Assembly (NCBI GenBank): GCA_002298165.1
Contig: DBMI01000115.1
Span: forward strand, 69,823 to 133,822
Length of the DNA stretch: 64,000 nucleotides
Origin: Desulfarculales bacterium UBA702
Lineage (GTDB): Bacteria; Desulfobacterota; Syntrophobacteria; Syntrophobacterales; Syntrophobacteraceae
Direction of reading: 5' to 3'
The translations under genes and the position numbers were made by a program. The notes below the pieces were generated by a model. That model did not search any database, was not told where the DNA came from, and saw nothing but the letters and a program-made list of their open reading frames with translations. Position 1 is the first letter of the stretch. Each line of letters opens with the position of its first letter. This document shows positions 1 to 8,844 of this stretch, one piece after another.

Positions 1-1431
1 TAATTCCGAGATGGAAATCCCGGATTCTTTTTCCTCGAATTTAGCGGGAAGAGCTTTGCAAAAACCTTTTGCAGAGGAGTCGAACCCCTTTAATTCGTCC
101 TTTGAAATTGATCCTTTTACAAGAGACCCGAGGCATCTTTCGATCTGTGCTGGTGCCGCGGGAATGTGCCTGAACTCGAATGGAAGCGAAATCGGACGCG
201 GATCTACTACAATGATCGTGGCGTTCTTCCTTGATGCCTGCCTAATGGCCATTGCCGCCATAGGGGCTTCATTCAGCAGGTCTGCACCGGCTACTATCAC
301 GAAATCGGCAAATTCGATCTCCCTCATTGAAACCGCAATACCGCTGTCCAATCTTTCGACCCCGGAGCGTACTTTGCGGTAAATTGCCGGATCGTTGAAC
401 CAGACAGGTCCCTGCCAACCTTTTCTGCGGCAAAGTCGGCTAAGCATGCTCTGGGTTTCGAGGCTGTTTCGGGTCGAACCGAGCGCAACAACTGCCCCCG
501 GACCGTAAATGGCACTAATTTCGGCAATCTTTGATGCCGACTCGGCCAGCGCAGCTTCCACGGTAACATCCGCACCACTGATTCTCGAATTCCATGGTCG
601 CTGGGCGTGGTCAGCCCCGCCGTTTGTATACGAAAATCCGAATCTGCCCTCATCACAAAGGAAATAGCCGTTCACATACGGGTTCATGCGCGCCTCCACA
701 CGCATTACCGCCCTGTAGTGAGAATTGCCGATTGTGTTGCAGCCGAGCGGACAGTTTATGCAAACTGAAGGCGCCCGTTGGAGGTCCCATCTTCTCACTT
801 TGAAACGTGCGGGAATGTCCGTGTAGACTCCGGTCGGGCAGATATCCACGAGGTTTCCTGAAAAGGGACTTTCCAGCCTCCCCTCTTTAAAGCGTCCGAA
901 GTAGACACGGTTTCCAATTTGTAGCGGACCGAGGTCGCGGTAGCCGGAAAACTCCTGGTAATAACGCGAACACCTGTAGCAGTGTATGCACCGGTTCATT
1001 TCGTGAGCAATAAAAGGACCCAGGTATTGATTTCGATAGGTTCGCTTTCTTCCCGGATAGCGTCTCCTGCCATGGCCGCTTGAAACAGTTTCATCCTGAA
1101 GCAGGCATTGGCCCCCTTCATCGCATACCGGACAGTCATGCGGGTGGTTTATCATAAGCCACTCGATTACTCGTTTCCTGAAATCGACCGCTTCCTGGTC
1201 GGTCGTCGAAACGACCATCCCGTCCTGGGCATCAATCATGCAACTCATCTGGACGCCCTTGAGGGGGCCTTCTATGAATTTGACGGCGCACATCCGGCAG
1301 GCGCCCACCGCTCCAAGCGCTTCATGATAACAGAAACGCGGAATCATAATGCCGAGCCGCTCAGCCGCATCGATTACCTTGGTCCCCTTCGGGACCTCTA
1401 TTTCGAGATCGTCAATTACCAGCCTTGGCAT
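1..1431 (-). CDS. nuoG: NADH-quinone oxidoreductase subunit G (partial, C-terminus beyond window)
   Basis: This is the N-terminal 477 codons of the iron-sulfur electron-wiring subunit of complex I, which passes electrons from NuoF/E toward the quinone site. The start ATG lies inside the end of nuoF (20-nt overlap). Visible in order: a [2Fe-2S] domain (FCYHE, CRMC, SCM), the His/Cys ligand motif HDCPVCDEGGQC for cluster N3, CIHCYRC with a later CPTG for cluster N4, then CINCPLGC, the N7-type [4Fe-4S] site found in many bacterial NuoG. A molybdopterin-oxidoreductase-like domain follows and is open at base 1. The frame has no stop. It is the most distal nuo gene visible; the rest of the operon (nuoH, I and so on) would lie to the left. 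Confidence 0.93.
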   Translation of the reverse strand, partial: MPRLVIDDLEIEVPKGTKVIDAAERLGIMIPRFCYHEALGAVGACRMCAVKFIEGPLKGVQMSCMIDAQDGMVVSTTDQEAVDFRKRVIEWLMINHPHDCPVCDEGGQCLLQDETVSSGHGRRRYPGRKRTYRNQYLGPFIAHEMNRCIHCYRCSRYYQEFSGYRDLGPLQIGNRVYFGRFKEGRLESPFSGNLVDICPTGVYTDIPARFKVRRWDLQRAPSVCINCPLGCNTIGNSHYRAVMRVEARMNPYVNGYFLCDEGRFGFSYTNGGADHAQRPWNSRISGADVTVEAALAESASKIAEISAIYGPGAVVALGSTRNSLETQSMLSRLCRRKGWQGPVWFNDPAIYRKVRSGVERLDSGIAVSMREIEFADFVIVAGADLLNEAPMAAMAIRQASRKNATIIVVDPRPISLPFEFRHIPAAPAQIERCLGSLVKGSISKDELKGFDSSAKGFCKALPAKFEEKESGISISEL

Positions 1432-2698
1432 TGAACGGGCATCCTTTCAGCCTGATATGTTCCCGCACTTCATCTTCAAAGAATTCGAGAAGACTCGCCA
1501 CCGGTTCGGCAGCGCCGGGGGCCAGTGCGCAGTAGGAATTCCACACCTGTTTGCACATTGACCGGAGCGTATCGATATATTCCTCTTTGCCTTCCCCGTT
1601 CTCGATCAGCCAGAGCAGTTCGCGCATGTAGGGCAGCCCCTCGCGGCAGGGTGTACACCAGCCGCACGATTCACGCGCGAAGAATTTCATGAGATTATGT
1701 GTAGTTGCAACGAGGCATGTTTTCTGGTCAAAGATCATTATCGCAGCAGTCCCGAGCCTGTTGCCGATAGCCTTGAGATCATCGAAATCCATCGGCACGT
1801 CGTAGTGCTCACTTGTGAGAAACCGAGTTGATGCCCCGCCAGGAAGACATGCCTTGAACTCCGAGCCGGGTAGCATGCCGCCGAAGTGCTTCTCGATAAT
1901 CTCTCTTAGCGGAGTGCCCATAGGAAGTTCCTCAGCCCCCGGGGAATTAACTTTTCCGCTGACACAGAAAAGCTTTGTCCCAGCGCCTTTAGATGTAAGC
2001 GAGAGATCTTTGAACCACTGAGGACCATTTCGTAGGATGTGCGGAACGCAGGCAAGTGTCTCCACATTGTTAACGACAGTCGGCCTGTCCCATAGTCCCT
2101 TTTCGGTCGGATAAGGCGGTGGCTTGATGGGGTTGGGACGCTTGCCCATGATCGCGTTTAGAAGGGCTGTTGCCTCACCGCAGATGTAGCGTCCGCCACT
2201 TCGGTGCACGACGATGTCAAATGAATATCCAGAACCGAGGATGCTTTTTCCGAGAAAGCCGGATTGCCGCGCAATTTCCAGCTCTCGCTCCATTATAGCG
2301 GCGCTGCTGTCGTATGAGGGCCTTATAAAGAAAAAGCCTTTTGTTGCCGAGAAAGCGTAACCGGCAAGGATCATGCCTTCGATAACGCAGTGCGGATCGG
2401 TGTGAAGCAGTATCCGGTCCTTGAAGGTTCCGGGCTCCATTTCATCGGCATTGGCTACGAGATAGCGGGGAAAAGGCGCGTTCTTTGGCACCGCCTCCCA
2501 TTTTTTGCCGGCGGGAAAACCGGCCCCTCCGCGTCCGCGCAGACCAGATTCATCAATAAGCCTGACCACTTCGCCGGGGTCGATTTTTCCGCCGATAAAT
2601 CTTTCAAGCGCCGCATAGCCACCGCTTTGTCTGTATTCATCGAGCGTGGCAACCCGATTCGGATGGCGGTTTTTAAAAAGTACCAGCGGTTGAGCCAT
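1412..2698 (-). CDS. nuoF: NADH-quinone oxidoreductase subunit F (NADH/FMN-binding)
   Basis: This subunit oxidises NADH at FMN and passes electrons to a [4Fe-4S] cluster in the peripheral arm. It shows the NADH-binding motif GRGGAGFPAGKKW near the N-terminus, the flavin-binding region around GGRYICGEATALL, and the cluster ligands ESCGWCTPCREG plus a later Cys in SYCALAPG. The start chosen (MAQPLVLF) sits behind a GGAG site and 4 nt after the nuoE stop. A start 13 codons upstream would overlap nuoE by 35 nt and is less likely. The length, about 428 aa, is normal for the family. The 3' end overlaps nuoG by 20 nt, which implies translational coupling. Confidence 0.95.
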   Translation of the reverse strand: MAQPLVLFKNRHPNRVATLDEYRQSGGYAALERFIGGKIDPGEVVRLIDESGLRGRGGAGFPAGKKWEAVPKNAPFPRYLVANADEMEPGTFKDRILLHTDPHCVIEGMILAGYAFSATKGFFFIRPSYDSSAAIMERELEIARQSGFLGKSILGSGYSFDIVVHRSGGRYICGEATALLNAIMGKRPNPIKPPPYPTEKGLWDRPTVVNNVETLACVPHILRNGPQWFKDLSLTSKGAGTKLFCVSGKVNSPGAEELPMGTPLREIIEKHFGGMLPGSEFKACLPGGASTRFLTSEHYDVPMDFDDLKAIGNRLGTAAIMIFDQKTCLVATTHNLMKFFARESCGWCTPCREGLPYMRELLWLIENGEGKEEYIDTLRSMCKQVWNSYCALAPGAAEPVASLLEFFEDEVREHIRLKGCPFNAKAGN

Positions 2699-2702
2699 GG
2701 GA

Positions 2703-3200
2703 TCACTCCGGGGGATGGAATTCGTTATCGCGGGCAAGCCTTCCCAGTATCCTGTCTATCTTTTCAGGGGTAAGCTTGCCGTAAACCCTCCTGTTTATGA
2801 CCATGGCGGGCGCACGGTCGCAGTATCCGATGCAGCAGACCGGAAGAAGCGTGAACAGGCCATCGGGGCTGGTCCCTCCAATTGGTACGTTGAAGCTGGT
2901 GCTTATATGGTCCATTACACGCTGGTGGCCTTCCAGCCAGCACATGGCGCTGTCGCACACATGGATGACGTATTTTCCGACCGGGCTTCGGTAGATAAAA
3001 TCATAGAAAGTGGCAAGCTCGTCGAGTTCCAGCGGGCTCATCCCGAGCAGTTCCGCTGCCTCTTCCATGGCCTCGTCGCTCATCCAGAGGTGGTGTTCCT
3101 GGATGTCCAGCATAACGTCCACCGCCTTTTCGCGCGACGACTCGGCATCGGCTATCATTTTTCTCAGTTCCTGCTTCAATTCTTCCGAAAGCATACGCAT
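2703..3200 (-). CDS. nuoE: NADH-quinone oxidoreductase subunit E ([2Fe-2S], thioredoxin fold)
   Basis: This is the 24-kDa complex I subunit, carrying the off-pathway [2Fe-2S] cluster N1a. An N-terminal helical bundle (residues 1-75, with SPLELDELATFYDFI) is followed by the thioredoxin-like domain whose four cluster cysteines are visible in HVCDSAMC and LPVCCIGYC. The length, 165 aa, is typical. It starts 18 nt after the nuoBCD stop and ends 4 nt before nuoF, so it is part of one transcript. A second Met two codons in (MLSEE) is an equally plausible start, because no strong ribosome site separates the two. Confidence 0.94.
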   Translation of the reverse strand: MRMLSEELKQELRKMIADAESSREKAVDVMLDIQEHHLWMSDEAMEEAAELLGMSPLELDELATFYDFIYRSPVGKYVIHVCDSAMCWLEGHQRVMDHISTSFNVPIGGTSPDGLFTLLPVCCIGYCDRAPAMVINRRVYGKLTPEKIDRILGRLARDNEFHPPE

Positions 3201-3218
3201 AATATCCGGTTATTTAAT

Positions 3219-5657
3219 TCAGCGGTCGCAGTCCGGCATGATGTAGTCCATCGAGCCCAGAACTGCCTGGAAATCCGAAATTGATCGTCCAATGGCAGTG
3301 CGCGGGAGCACCTGCAAATTGGCGAAATCAGGGCCGCGAATCCGCAGCCGATATGGAAAATTCATTCCGTCGCTTACCAGGTAATATCCCTGCTCACCGC
3401 GTGAAACCTCGGCAGCCGCGTAGGCTTCTCCCACAGGCATCTTCGGCCCCCGAGTCACGTTTATGAAATGATGGATCAGGCTATCTATATCGTTTAGCGT
3501 ATCTTTCTTGTCCGGCAGGGTATAGCGGTATTCATCGGTTATGTGTCTTCCGGGGGGCATGTTCCGCGCGGCCTGCTCGATTATTCGAAGACTCTGGCGC
3601 ATCTCCTCCACCCTGACCAGGTATCTGGCGTAGCAGTCACCGGCGCTCTGCACCGGAACATCGAAATCAAAGGATTCATACGCCGAATAGGGCGTCTTCC
3701 TGCGCAGGTCCCACTCGACGCCGCTTGCCCTGAGGTTGGGGCCGGTAACGCCCCAATCGATTGCCTCCCTCGACGTAAGAGGGCCAATTCCAACCGTCCT
3801 CGCCTTTACTATGGGATTCCGGTTAACCAGCTTTTCATACTCGCGAATCCGGGCGGCGAAAACACTCGTAAAAGCTTCGACCGCCCCTTTCCAGCCATTC
3901 GGCAGGTCGGCAGCTACACCACCTATGCGAAACCACGAAGGGTGCAGCCTTCCGCCCGTTATCATCTCTATGATATCCATTATCTGCTCGCGCTCGCGGA
4001 ACGCGTAAAAATTGAGGCTCATCATCCCGATATCGTGCAGAAAGGTCCCCACCCATATAAGGTGGCTGTTTATTCTGAAAAATTCCGCCAGCATTACCCG
4101 AATATACTTTGCCCGGTCGGGGACTTTTATGCCCGCAAGAGTCTCGACAGAATTGAGATATGCGAGATTGTTCCCGACCCCGTTCATATAATCGACCCGG
4201 TCGGTATAAGGTATATACTGGTGCCAGGACTGGCGCTCGCCTGTCTTTTCGGCCGCGCGATGATGGTAGCCTATGTCGGTCCCCACATCGGTTATGAGTT
4301 CGCCACGCAGTGCAAGTACAAATCGAATCACCCCGTGCGTCCCGAGATGCTGGGGGCCGTAGTTGAGAAGAATAGTGTCTTTGCGCTCGGCACCCTCCAC
4401 TAGATATTTCGCATCCAAAGAGCGGTGAGCTTCGGCATCGAATCGTGTGTAAGGCGCCATTTCCGTTGCCCGGTAGGGATAGCTTTTGAGCAGCGGATGC
4501 CCTTCCCAGTCCGGCGGCATAAGGATGCGCCTAAGGTCCGGGTGACCCTCGAATCCTATGCCGAACATGTCGTAGACTTCCCGCTCGTACCAATTGGCAG
4601 ACGGCCAGATGCCGGTGATGCTTGGGACCGATGGCTTTTCTCCCCGGAGCGCCGTTTTTATCCTCAATCGCCTGGCGGAATTATATGAGAGCAGATGGTA
4701 GACCATCGTGAAATCGGAAAAGCCGACCTCTCGATTACATATCGGGCCTTCTATGCACTCGGGATGCCTGCGGCGCCTGGCCGATTCATCTACTGCGGTA
4801 AGATCGTCCAGGCGCTCAAAGGCAGGTTTCGACTCATTTTTGAGATATGAAAGGACATCTCTAATGCTGCCAGCATCGACCGCCAATGTCGGCATATCGG
4901 TCGTCTGCGGAATCTGGCGGACAGCATCGCCGAATCTCTCGGCAACAGCGGATAGGAGTGATCGATCAGCGTCACTTAGCCTGATTCTTGGCGCCGGAGG
5001 CACCCACATCAGGTCTGAGCGACTCCCGGGGAACAGCGGCGGAGTGATTGATGTTCCCCTTTTTGGCACTCCTTCGTAGCCAGGCCCTCTCGTATCCCTG
5101 CTTTTACTTAAGCCGTCAATGAGTATCGGTCCGACACTACCCTCGGTGCCTCCCTCCCTTCGAAGGACGGGTGATGCGGGGCGCTCGCGGGCCGCTATCT
5201 TTTTCTGTAACAGAAGGATTCCCTCAAGTAGAGCCTCGGGGCGAGGTGGACAACCCGGAATATAGACGTCCACCGGAATTATCTGGTCAACGCCCTGAAC
5301 GACACTATAGACATCATACATTCCACCGGAATTCGCGCACGAACCCATCGAAATAACCCACTTCGGGTCGGCCATCTGCTCATAAAGCCTGAAGACCACA
5401 GGGGCCATTTTCTTGAATACCGTGCCGGATACTATGAGAAGATCGGATTGTCTGGGAGAGCCGCGCATCACTTCGGCCCCGAACCGGGCCATATCGTAGC
5501 GGGCGGTAAGAGTGGCGGCCTCTTCGATAAAACAGCAAGATAATCCGAAAAACAACGGCCAGAGGCTGTTTTCGTGAGCCCAGTTAAATACCTGGTCAAG
5601 CCTGTCTAGAGTCCGGGTTTGCGAGTCCTCGTCCCGACGCCGCCCTCGGGTCCCCAA
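3219..5657 (-). CDS. nuoBCD: NADH-quinone oxidoreductase fused subunits B, C and D
   Basis: This 812-aa fusion joins three complex I subunits. Residues 20-157 are NuoB, with the N2 cluster cysteines in LSCCF, GSCAN and PGCPP. Residues 230-395 are NuoC (GIWPSANWYEREVYDMFGI). Residues 420-812 are NuoD (NYGPQHLGTHG, the quinone-site region, and the C-terminal LGSMDYIMPDCDR). NuoCD fusions are common and NuoBCD fusions are rarer. The start is TTG with GGAGGG 5 nt upstream, inside the 3' end of nuoA; no better start is in frame. Two odd segments stand out: a Pro/Arg/Gly-rich linker at residues 160-218 and an insertion at 292-310 (RRHPECIEGP), which interrupts a conserved NuoC strand between LTAVD and FTMVYHLLS and looks derived from an interspersed repeat. 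Confidence 0.93.
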   Translation of the reverse strand: MGTRGRRRDEDSQTRTLDRLDQVFNWAHENSLWPLFFGLSCCFIEEAATLTARYDMARFGAEVMRGSPRQSDLLIVSGTVFKKMAPVVFRLYEQMADPKWVISMGSCANSGGMYDVYSVVQGVDQIIPVDVYIPGCPPRPEALLEGILLLQKKIAARERPASPVLRREGGTEGSVGPILIDGLSKSRDTRGPGYEGVPKRGTSITPPLFPGSRSDLMWVPPAPRIRLSDADRSLLSAVAERFGDAVRQIPQTTDMPTLAVDAGSIRDVLSYLKNESKPAFERLDDLTAVDESARRRRHPECIEGPICNREVGFSDFTMVYHLLSYNSARRLRIKTALRGEKPSVPSITGIWPSANWYEREVYDMFGIGFEGHPDLRRILMPPDWEGHPLLKSYPYRATEMAPYTRFDAEAHRSLDAKYLVEGAERKDTILLNYGPQHLGTHGVIRFVLALRGELITDVGTDIGYHHRAAEKTGERQSWHQYIPYTDRVDYMNGVGNNLAYLNSVETLAGIKVPDRAKYIRVMLAEFFRINSHLIWVGTFLHDIGMMSLNFYAFREREQIMDIIEMITGGRLHPSWFRIGGVAADLPNGWKGAVEAFTSVFAARIREYEKLVNRNPIVKARTVGIGPLTSREAIDWGVTGPNLRASGVEWDLRRKTPYSAYESFDFDVPVQSAGDCYARYLVRVEEMRQSLRIIEQAARNMPPGRHITDEYRYTLPDKKDTLNDIDSLIHHFINVTRGPKMPVGEAYAAAEVSRGEQGYYLVSDGMNFPYRLRIRGPDFANLQVLPRTAIGRSISDFQAVLGSMDYIMPDCDR
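4728..4784 (-). repeat. Candidate in-frame interspersed-repeat insertion within nuoC domain
   Basis: This codes for residues 292-310 of the NuoBCD fusion (ARRRRHPECIEGPICNREV). NuoC homologues normally run almost directly from the TAVD strand to the VYHLLS strand, so these residues look inserted. The DNA on the minus strand contains CATCCCGAGTGCATAGAAGG, the kind of short dispersed repeat that reads as HPE.xEGS/P in many bacterial proteins. The resemblance is from memory of such repeats; no second copy was found in this window. Confidence 0.4.
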
Positions 5658-6046
5658 TCAAGCCCTCCTTTTTTCCATACGTATATAAGGCTGAGAAAAA
5701 GTACGATTATGAAAAAGCTCATTTGGAGCCATCCGATCCAACTCAGGATCCTGAACGCGACCGCCCATGAGAAGATGTAGACAGCCTCGACATCAAACAC
5801 CAGGAAGAAGGTTGCAACTAGGTAGAACGGAACGGGATAAAGGAACCGCGCCGACCCGGTAGGAGGTATCCCGCTCTCGTATGGGCTTTCCTCAATTGGA
5901 TTTTCCCGCCTTGGGCCAAGGTGGCCGGTGATATAAAGAAGAAGCGCAATCATCACGATCACCGCGCACGTGTATACCGCCAGGGCAAAAACACCTGGAT
6001 TCCACGGCGACATCAATTGGGCCGTGCTTTGAGGCAGGGATTCCAT
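5606..6046 (-). CDS. nuoA: NADH-quinone oxidoreductase subunit A
   Basis: This is a small membrane subunit of complex I. It is 146 aa with three transmembrane segments at about residues 20-40, 72-92 and 98-120, and the conserved loop ENPIEESPYESGIPPTG between the first two, which takes part in proton-transfer conformational changes. The first gene of the nuo operon, it starts behind GAGGGG with a 5-nt spacer. The last 52 nt overlap the fused nuoBCD start. The soluble C-terminal tail (GGLDWGPEGGVGTRTRK) is a little longer than usual. Confidence 0.94.
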   Translation of the reverse strand: MESLPQSTAQLMSPWNPGVFALAVYTCAVIVMIALLLYITGHLGPRRENPIEESPYESGIPPTGSARFLYPVPFYLVATFFLVFDVEAVYIFSWAVAFRILSWIGWLQMSFFIIVLFLSLIYVWKKGGLDWGPEGGVGTRTRKPGL

Positions 6047-6356
6047 TCAAACCCCTCGGAAAGAGGTCAAAATCGGCGCAGTGACTGACGACAGACTAGC
6101 ATATTGTTCGCATCGCCCAGCGTTTAGTGTAATATTCTCTCCCGCGGCTTGCGACCGGCTGCCACTGGTAACAACGGGTAATCGCTGGATTTTGGCTGTC
6201 CGGGAGCCGTCTGAAGTAGGTGGAATCTAAGAACGTGGGGCAAAAAGTCAAGAAAGGCTGTCGTGGCTGCCCTGCTTCCGAGACCGCACCGGGCCTCGAT
6301 TCTTCGAGTAAGGTGCACCTCGTTTCGTGCTCGCGTGAGAGTAATCAGGGGGGATA
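6047..6356. other. Divergent intergenic region, nuo operon / M32 carboxypeptidase
   Basis: This 310-bp spacer separates two divergent transcripts and so must hold the nuo promoter (minus) and probably the carboxypeptidase promoter (plus). I see no convincing -35/-10 pair, sigma-54 site, hairpin or small gene. The ribosome site GAGGGG for nuoA lies at its left end and a G-run before the carboxypeptidase ATG at its right end. Confidence 0.5.
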
Positions 6357-7865
6357 ATGAGGCCAGGGAAAGCATATCAATGGCTTGTCGAGCACCACAG
6401 GCTGAACGCGAGGTATGATTCCATAAGAGAACTCCTCGGATGGGACCAGCGTACCCACCTGCCAAAGGGGGGTCATTCCAATCGTGCGGCCCAATTCGCC
6501 ACTCTTGCAGCCCTTCTCAGCGGGAGAACAACAGATCCTAAAATAGGTGAAATGCTTGGAGAAGTCGAAGGGTCGAGCCTGGTTCGCAACAGGTTCTCGG
6601 ATACGGCCGTTAATGTGCGCGAGTGGAGAAGAGCTTACGAACGCGCAAAGAAGATCCCCGAGTCGCTTGCCGTTGAAATAGCCAGAGTGTCATCCGAATG
6701 CGAAATGGCCTGGCAGTCGGCAAAACAGGCTAATGATTGGCAGGCTTTTGCACCTCATCTTGGATCTATAGTCGAATTAAAGCGCGAGGAAGCAGGACGC
6801 CTGGCCACTACAAACGTTGCTTATGACAGCCTGATCGATCAGTTCGAGCCGGGAGAAACCGCGGAGAGTATAGCGGCCATCCTAAGCAGAATGGTAAAAC
6901 CGCTGAGCGATCTTACAAATGAAATTTGCGAGAGCGCTTTCCAGCCCAAGGTGGAGATTTTGTATGGGGATTCACCGATTTGGAAGCAGAAAGAGCTGAT
7001 TCGCCAGATCACCAAACGTGTAGGGTATGACCTCGGTTCGGGTCAGATTGACCACTCTTCTCACCCATTTACTTCGGCAATAGGAACAGGTGACGTCCGG
7101 ATTACCACCCGGTACAAGAAAGACTGCTTTGCCGAAGCACTCTTCAGCGCAATCCATGAAACCGGTCACGCACTCTATGAACAGGGGCTTCCCCCCGAGC
7201 ACTGGGGCCTACCGCGCGGCAGCGCCGTTTCAATGGCAATACACGAGTCTCAATCACTGATGTGGGAAAATATGATAGCGCGCTCAGAGGGGTTCTGGAA
7301 AATGTTTTACCCGATGATCCAAAACTATTTCCCCTGGTTGCAGTCAGTGCCGCGGAGCGAGTTTCACTTTGCAATAAATCGTGTTCAACCCGGCTTCATC
7401 CGCACCGAGGCAGACGAAGTCACCTATTGCCTTCACGTGATACTGCGATTCGAACTGGAAAGGGCCCTCATCGGGCGTGAAATCGAAGTCGAGGATCTGC
7501 CCGACGCATGGAATGAGAAGATGGAAAAATACCTCGGCATAACACCTCCCGATTATGCACAGGGAGTAATGCAGGACGTGCACTGGTCGGGCGGCGCTTT
7601 TGGCTATTTTCCAAGCTATGCCCTCGGCATGATCTACGCGGCCCAATTCCATGCAAAAGCGGCAGAGGATATCGGCGATCCTGAAACGTTCTTTGAAGCA
7701 GGCCATTTCGGCCCATTTTTGAACTGGTTTCAAGAAAATATCTACTCACAGGGGAGCCGCTATCTCCCGCGTGCGATTGTAAAGGAGTTAACCGGAGAGG
7801 AATTGAATCCCAAGTACTTGATCGATTACCTGGACAAGAAGTATGCTAAGCTCTACGCCCTTTGA
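6357..7865 (+). CDS. M32-family metallocarboxypeptidase (Taq carboxypeptidase-like)
   Basis: This is a cytoplasmic zinc carboxypeptidase that removes C-terminal residues from peptides. It is 502 aa, the full family length. The zinc site HETGH is at residues 267-271, followed by the family-typical YEQGLP and then IHESQSLMWEN, which supplies the third zinc ligand; HVILRFELER and the C-terminal AYALY-type tail are also recognisable. The ATG follows GGGGGGATA. The stop overlaps the start of the downstream glycosyltransferase (TGATG), so the two are probably cotranscribed although no functional link is evident. Confidence 0.93.
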   Translation: MRPGKAYQWLVEHHRLNARYDSIRELLGWDQRTHLPKGGHSNRAAQFATLAALLSGRTTDPKIGEMLGEVEGSSLVRNRFSDTAVNVREWRRAYERAKKIPESLAVEIARVSSECEMAWQSAKQANDWQAFAPHLGSIVELKREEAGRLATTNVAYDSLIDQFEPGETAESIAAILSRMVKPLSDLTNEICESAFQPKVEILYGDSPIWKQKELIRQITKRVGYDLGSGQIDHSSHPFTSAIGTGDVRITTRYKKDCFAEALFSAIHETGHALYEQGLPPEHWGLPRGSAVSMAIHESQSLMWENMIARSEGFWKMFYPMIQNYFPWLQSVPRSEFHFAINRVQPGFIRTEADEVTYCLHVILRFELERALIGREIEVEDLPDAWNEKMEKYLGITPPDYAQGVMQDVHWSGGAFGYFPSYALGMIYAAQFHAKAAEDIGDPETFFEAGHFGPFLNWFQENIYSQGSRYLPRAIVKELTGEELNPKYLIDYLDKKYAKLYAL

Positions 7866-8842
7866 TGAACCATTGGGAGACCCTCGGTCGATGCGGCCGG
7901 CAATTTCGGGAAACCCTTGCCAGAACCAAATTCTCCGATTTTAAATTCGAGGAATTCGTGAGTGAAACAATAAATATTTTCTGTTCCGCTTCCTCCAAAG
8001 AAGTTGAAAAGCTCCGTGCATGGTTAATCCCATCCCTCTGCAACCAGAAGATGGCCCCTGAGATATGCCTGTACATTGTTAACTATACCGGTGTGGGCAA
8101 GATCTATGACGGGCCTGCCCGGGTGGGAAATCTCAGGATAGAGGAGTTGAACAAGGGTGTCGCCTGTGGCTTCGGCGAGGCCCATAACTTCGCATATTCC
8201 AAAGTAGAACCTAAAGGCTTCTTCATAATTGCCAATCCTGACGTTTATTGCCACCAGTCATGCATTTCCGAACTCATCCGCACCCGAGCCGCCAATGCCG
8301 ACGCAGCACTTGTAGAGGCAAGGCAACAGCCATTCGAACATCCCAAGGAATTTGATGAATCCACCGGATATACTCCATGGGCGAGCGGGTTTTTCCTCTT
8401 AATAGATTCCGGCTTTTTCACGCAGGCAGGAGGCTTTGATGAAAACTTCTGGATGTATTGCGAAGACGTCGATCTTTCCTGGAGGGCGTGGCTAAACGGA
8501 TTTAAAGTGATCCACTGCTCAAAAGCGGTTGGATACCACTTCACCGGGACGTACTTCGAATACAAAGCCAACAGATATTACCTGGAGAATTTCTGGACCG
8601 CACGAAACTTCATCTATCTTTCCTACAAATTCTGGGGGAATAAAGCCGAAAAGAAAGCTATCGCTAAATTCCTGCGCAGGTCATACCCTGCCAACTTCAA
8701 ACAGGAAGTGATGAGGTCTTACGAGGAGATGAAGGGGAATCTCCCCCCTCGGCCACCGCTTATCGTTGGAAAAATCGGCCGCAACCTCTCGGACAAGGTA
8801 AAGATAACGGGCTTTAACCTGTACCACCGCGAAAGATTTTAG
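7865..8842 (+). CDS. Glycosyltransferase family 2 (rhamnosyltransferase-like)
   Basis: This is a cytoplasmic GT-A glycosyltransferase, likely for surface polysaccharide. The N-terminal ~60 residues are unusual. The nucleotide-sugar fold begins near residue 60 (IFCSASSKEVE, then LYIVNYTG), with NPDVY as the DXD equivalent and the strongly conserved acceptor-side motif FDENFWMYCEDVDLSWRAW, which is characteristic of GT2 rhamnosyl/galactofuranosyl transferases. The ATG overlaps the preceding stop codon (TGATG). It is followed 2 nt later by a second, larger glycosyltransferase-like gene, so they form a pair. The sugar specificity cannot be read from the sequence. Confidence 0.85.
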   Translation: MNHWETLGRCGRQFRETLARTKFSDFKFEEFVSETINIFCSASSKEVEKLRAWLIPSLCNQKMAPEICLYIVNYTGVGKIYDGPARVGNLRIEELNKGVACGFGEAHNFAYSKVEPKGFFIIANPDVYCHQSCISELIRTRAANADAALVEARQQPFEHPKEFDESTGYTPWASGFFLLIDSGFFTQAGGFDENFWMYCEDVDLSWRAWLNGFKVIHCSKAVGYHFTGTYFEYKANRYYLENFWTARNFIYLSYKFWGNKAEKKAIAKFLRRSYPANFKQEVMRSYEEMKGNLPPRPPLIVGKIGRNLSDKVKITGFNLYHRERF

Positions 8843-8844
8843 TA

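Noticed and set aside
11..1434. Several open frames on both strands over the first 1.4 kb
   Set aside because: They are shadows of nuoG on the minus strand, which is open at the window edge and carries all the expected iron-sulfur motifs.
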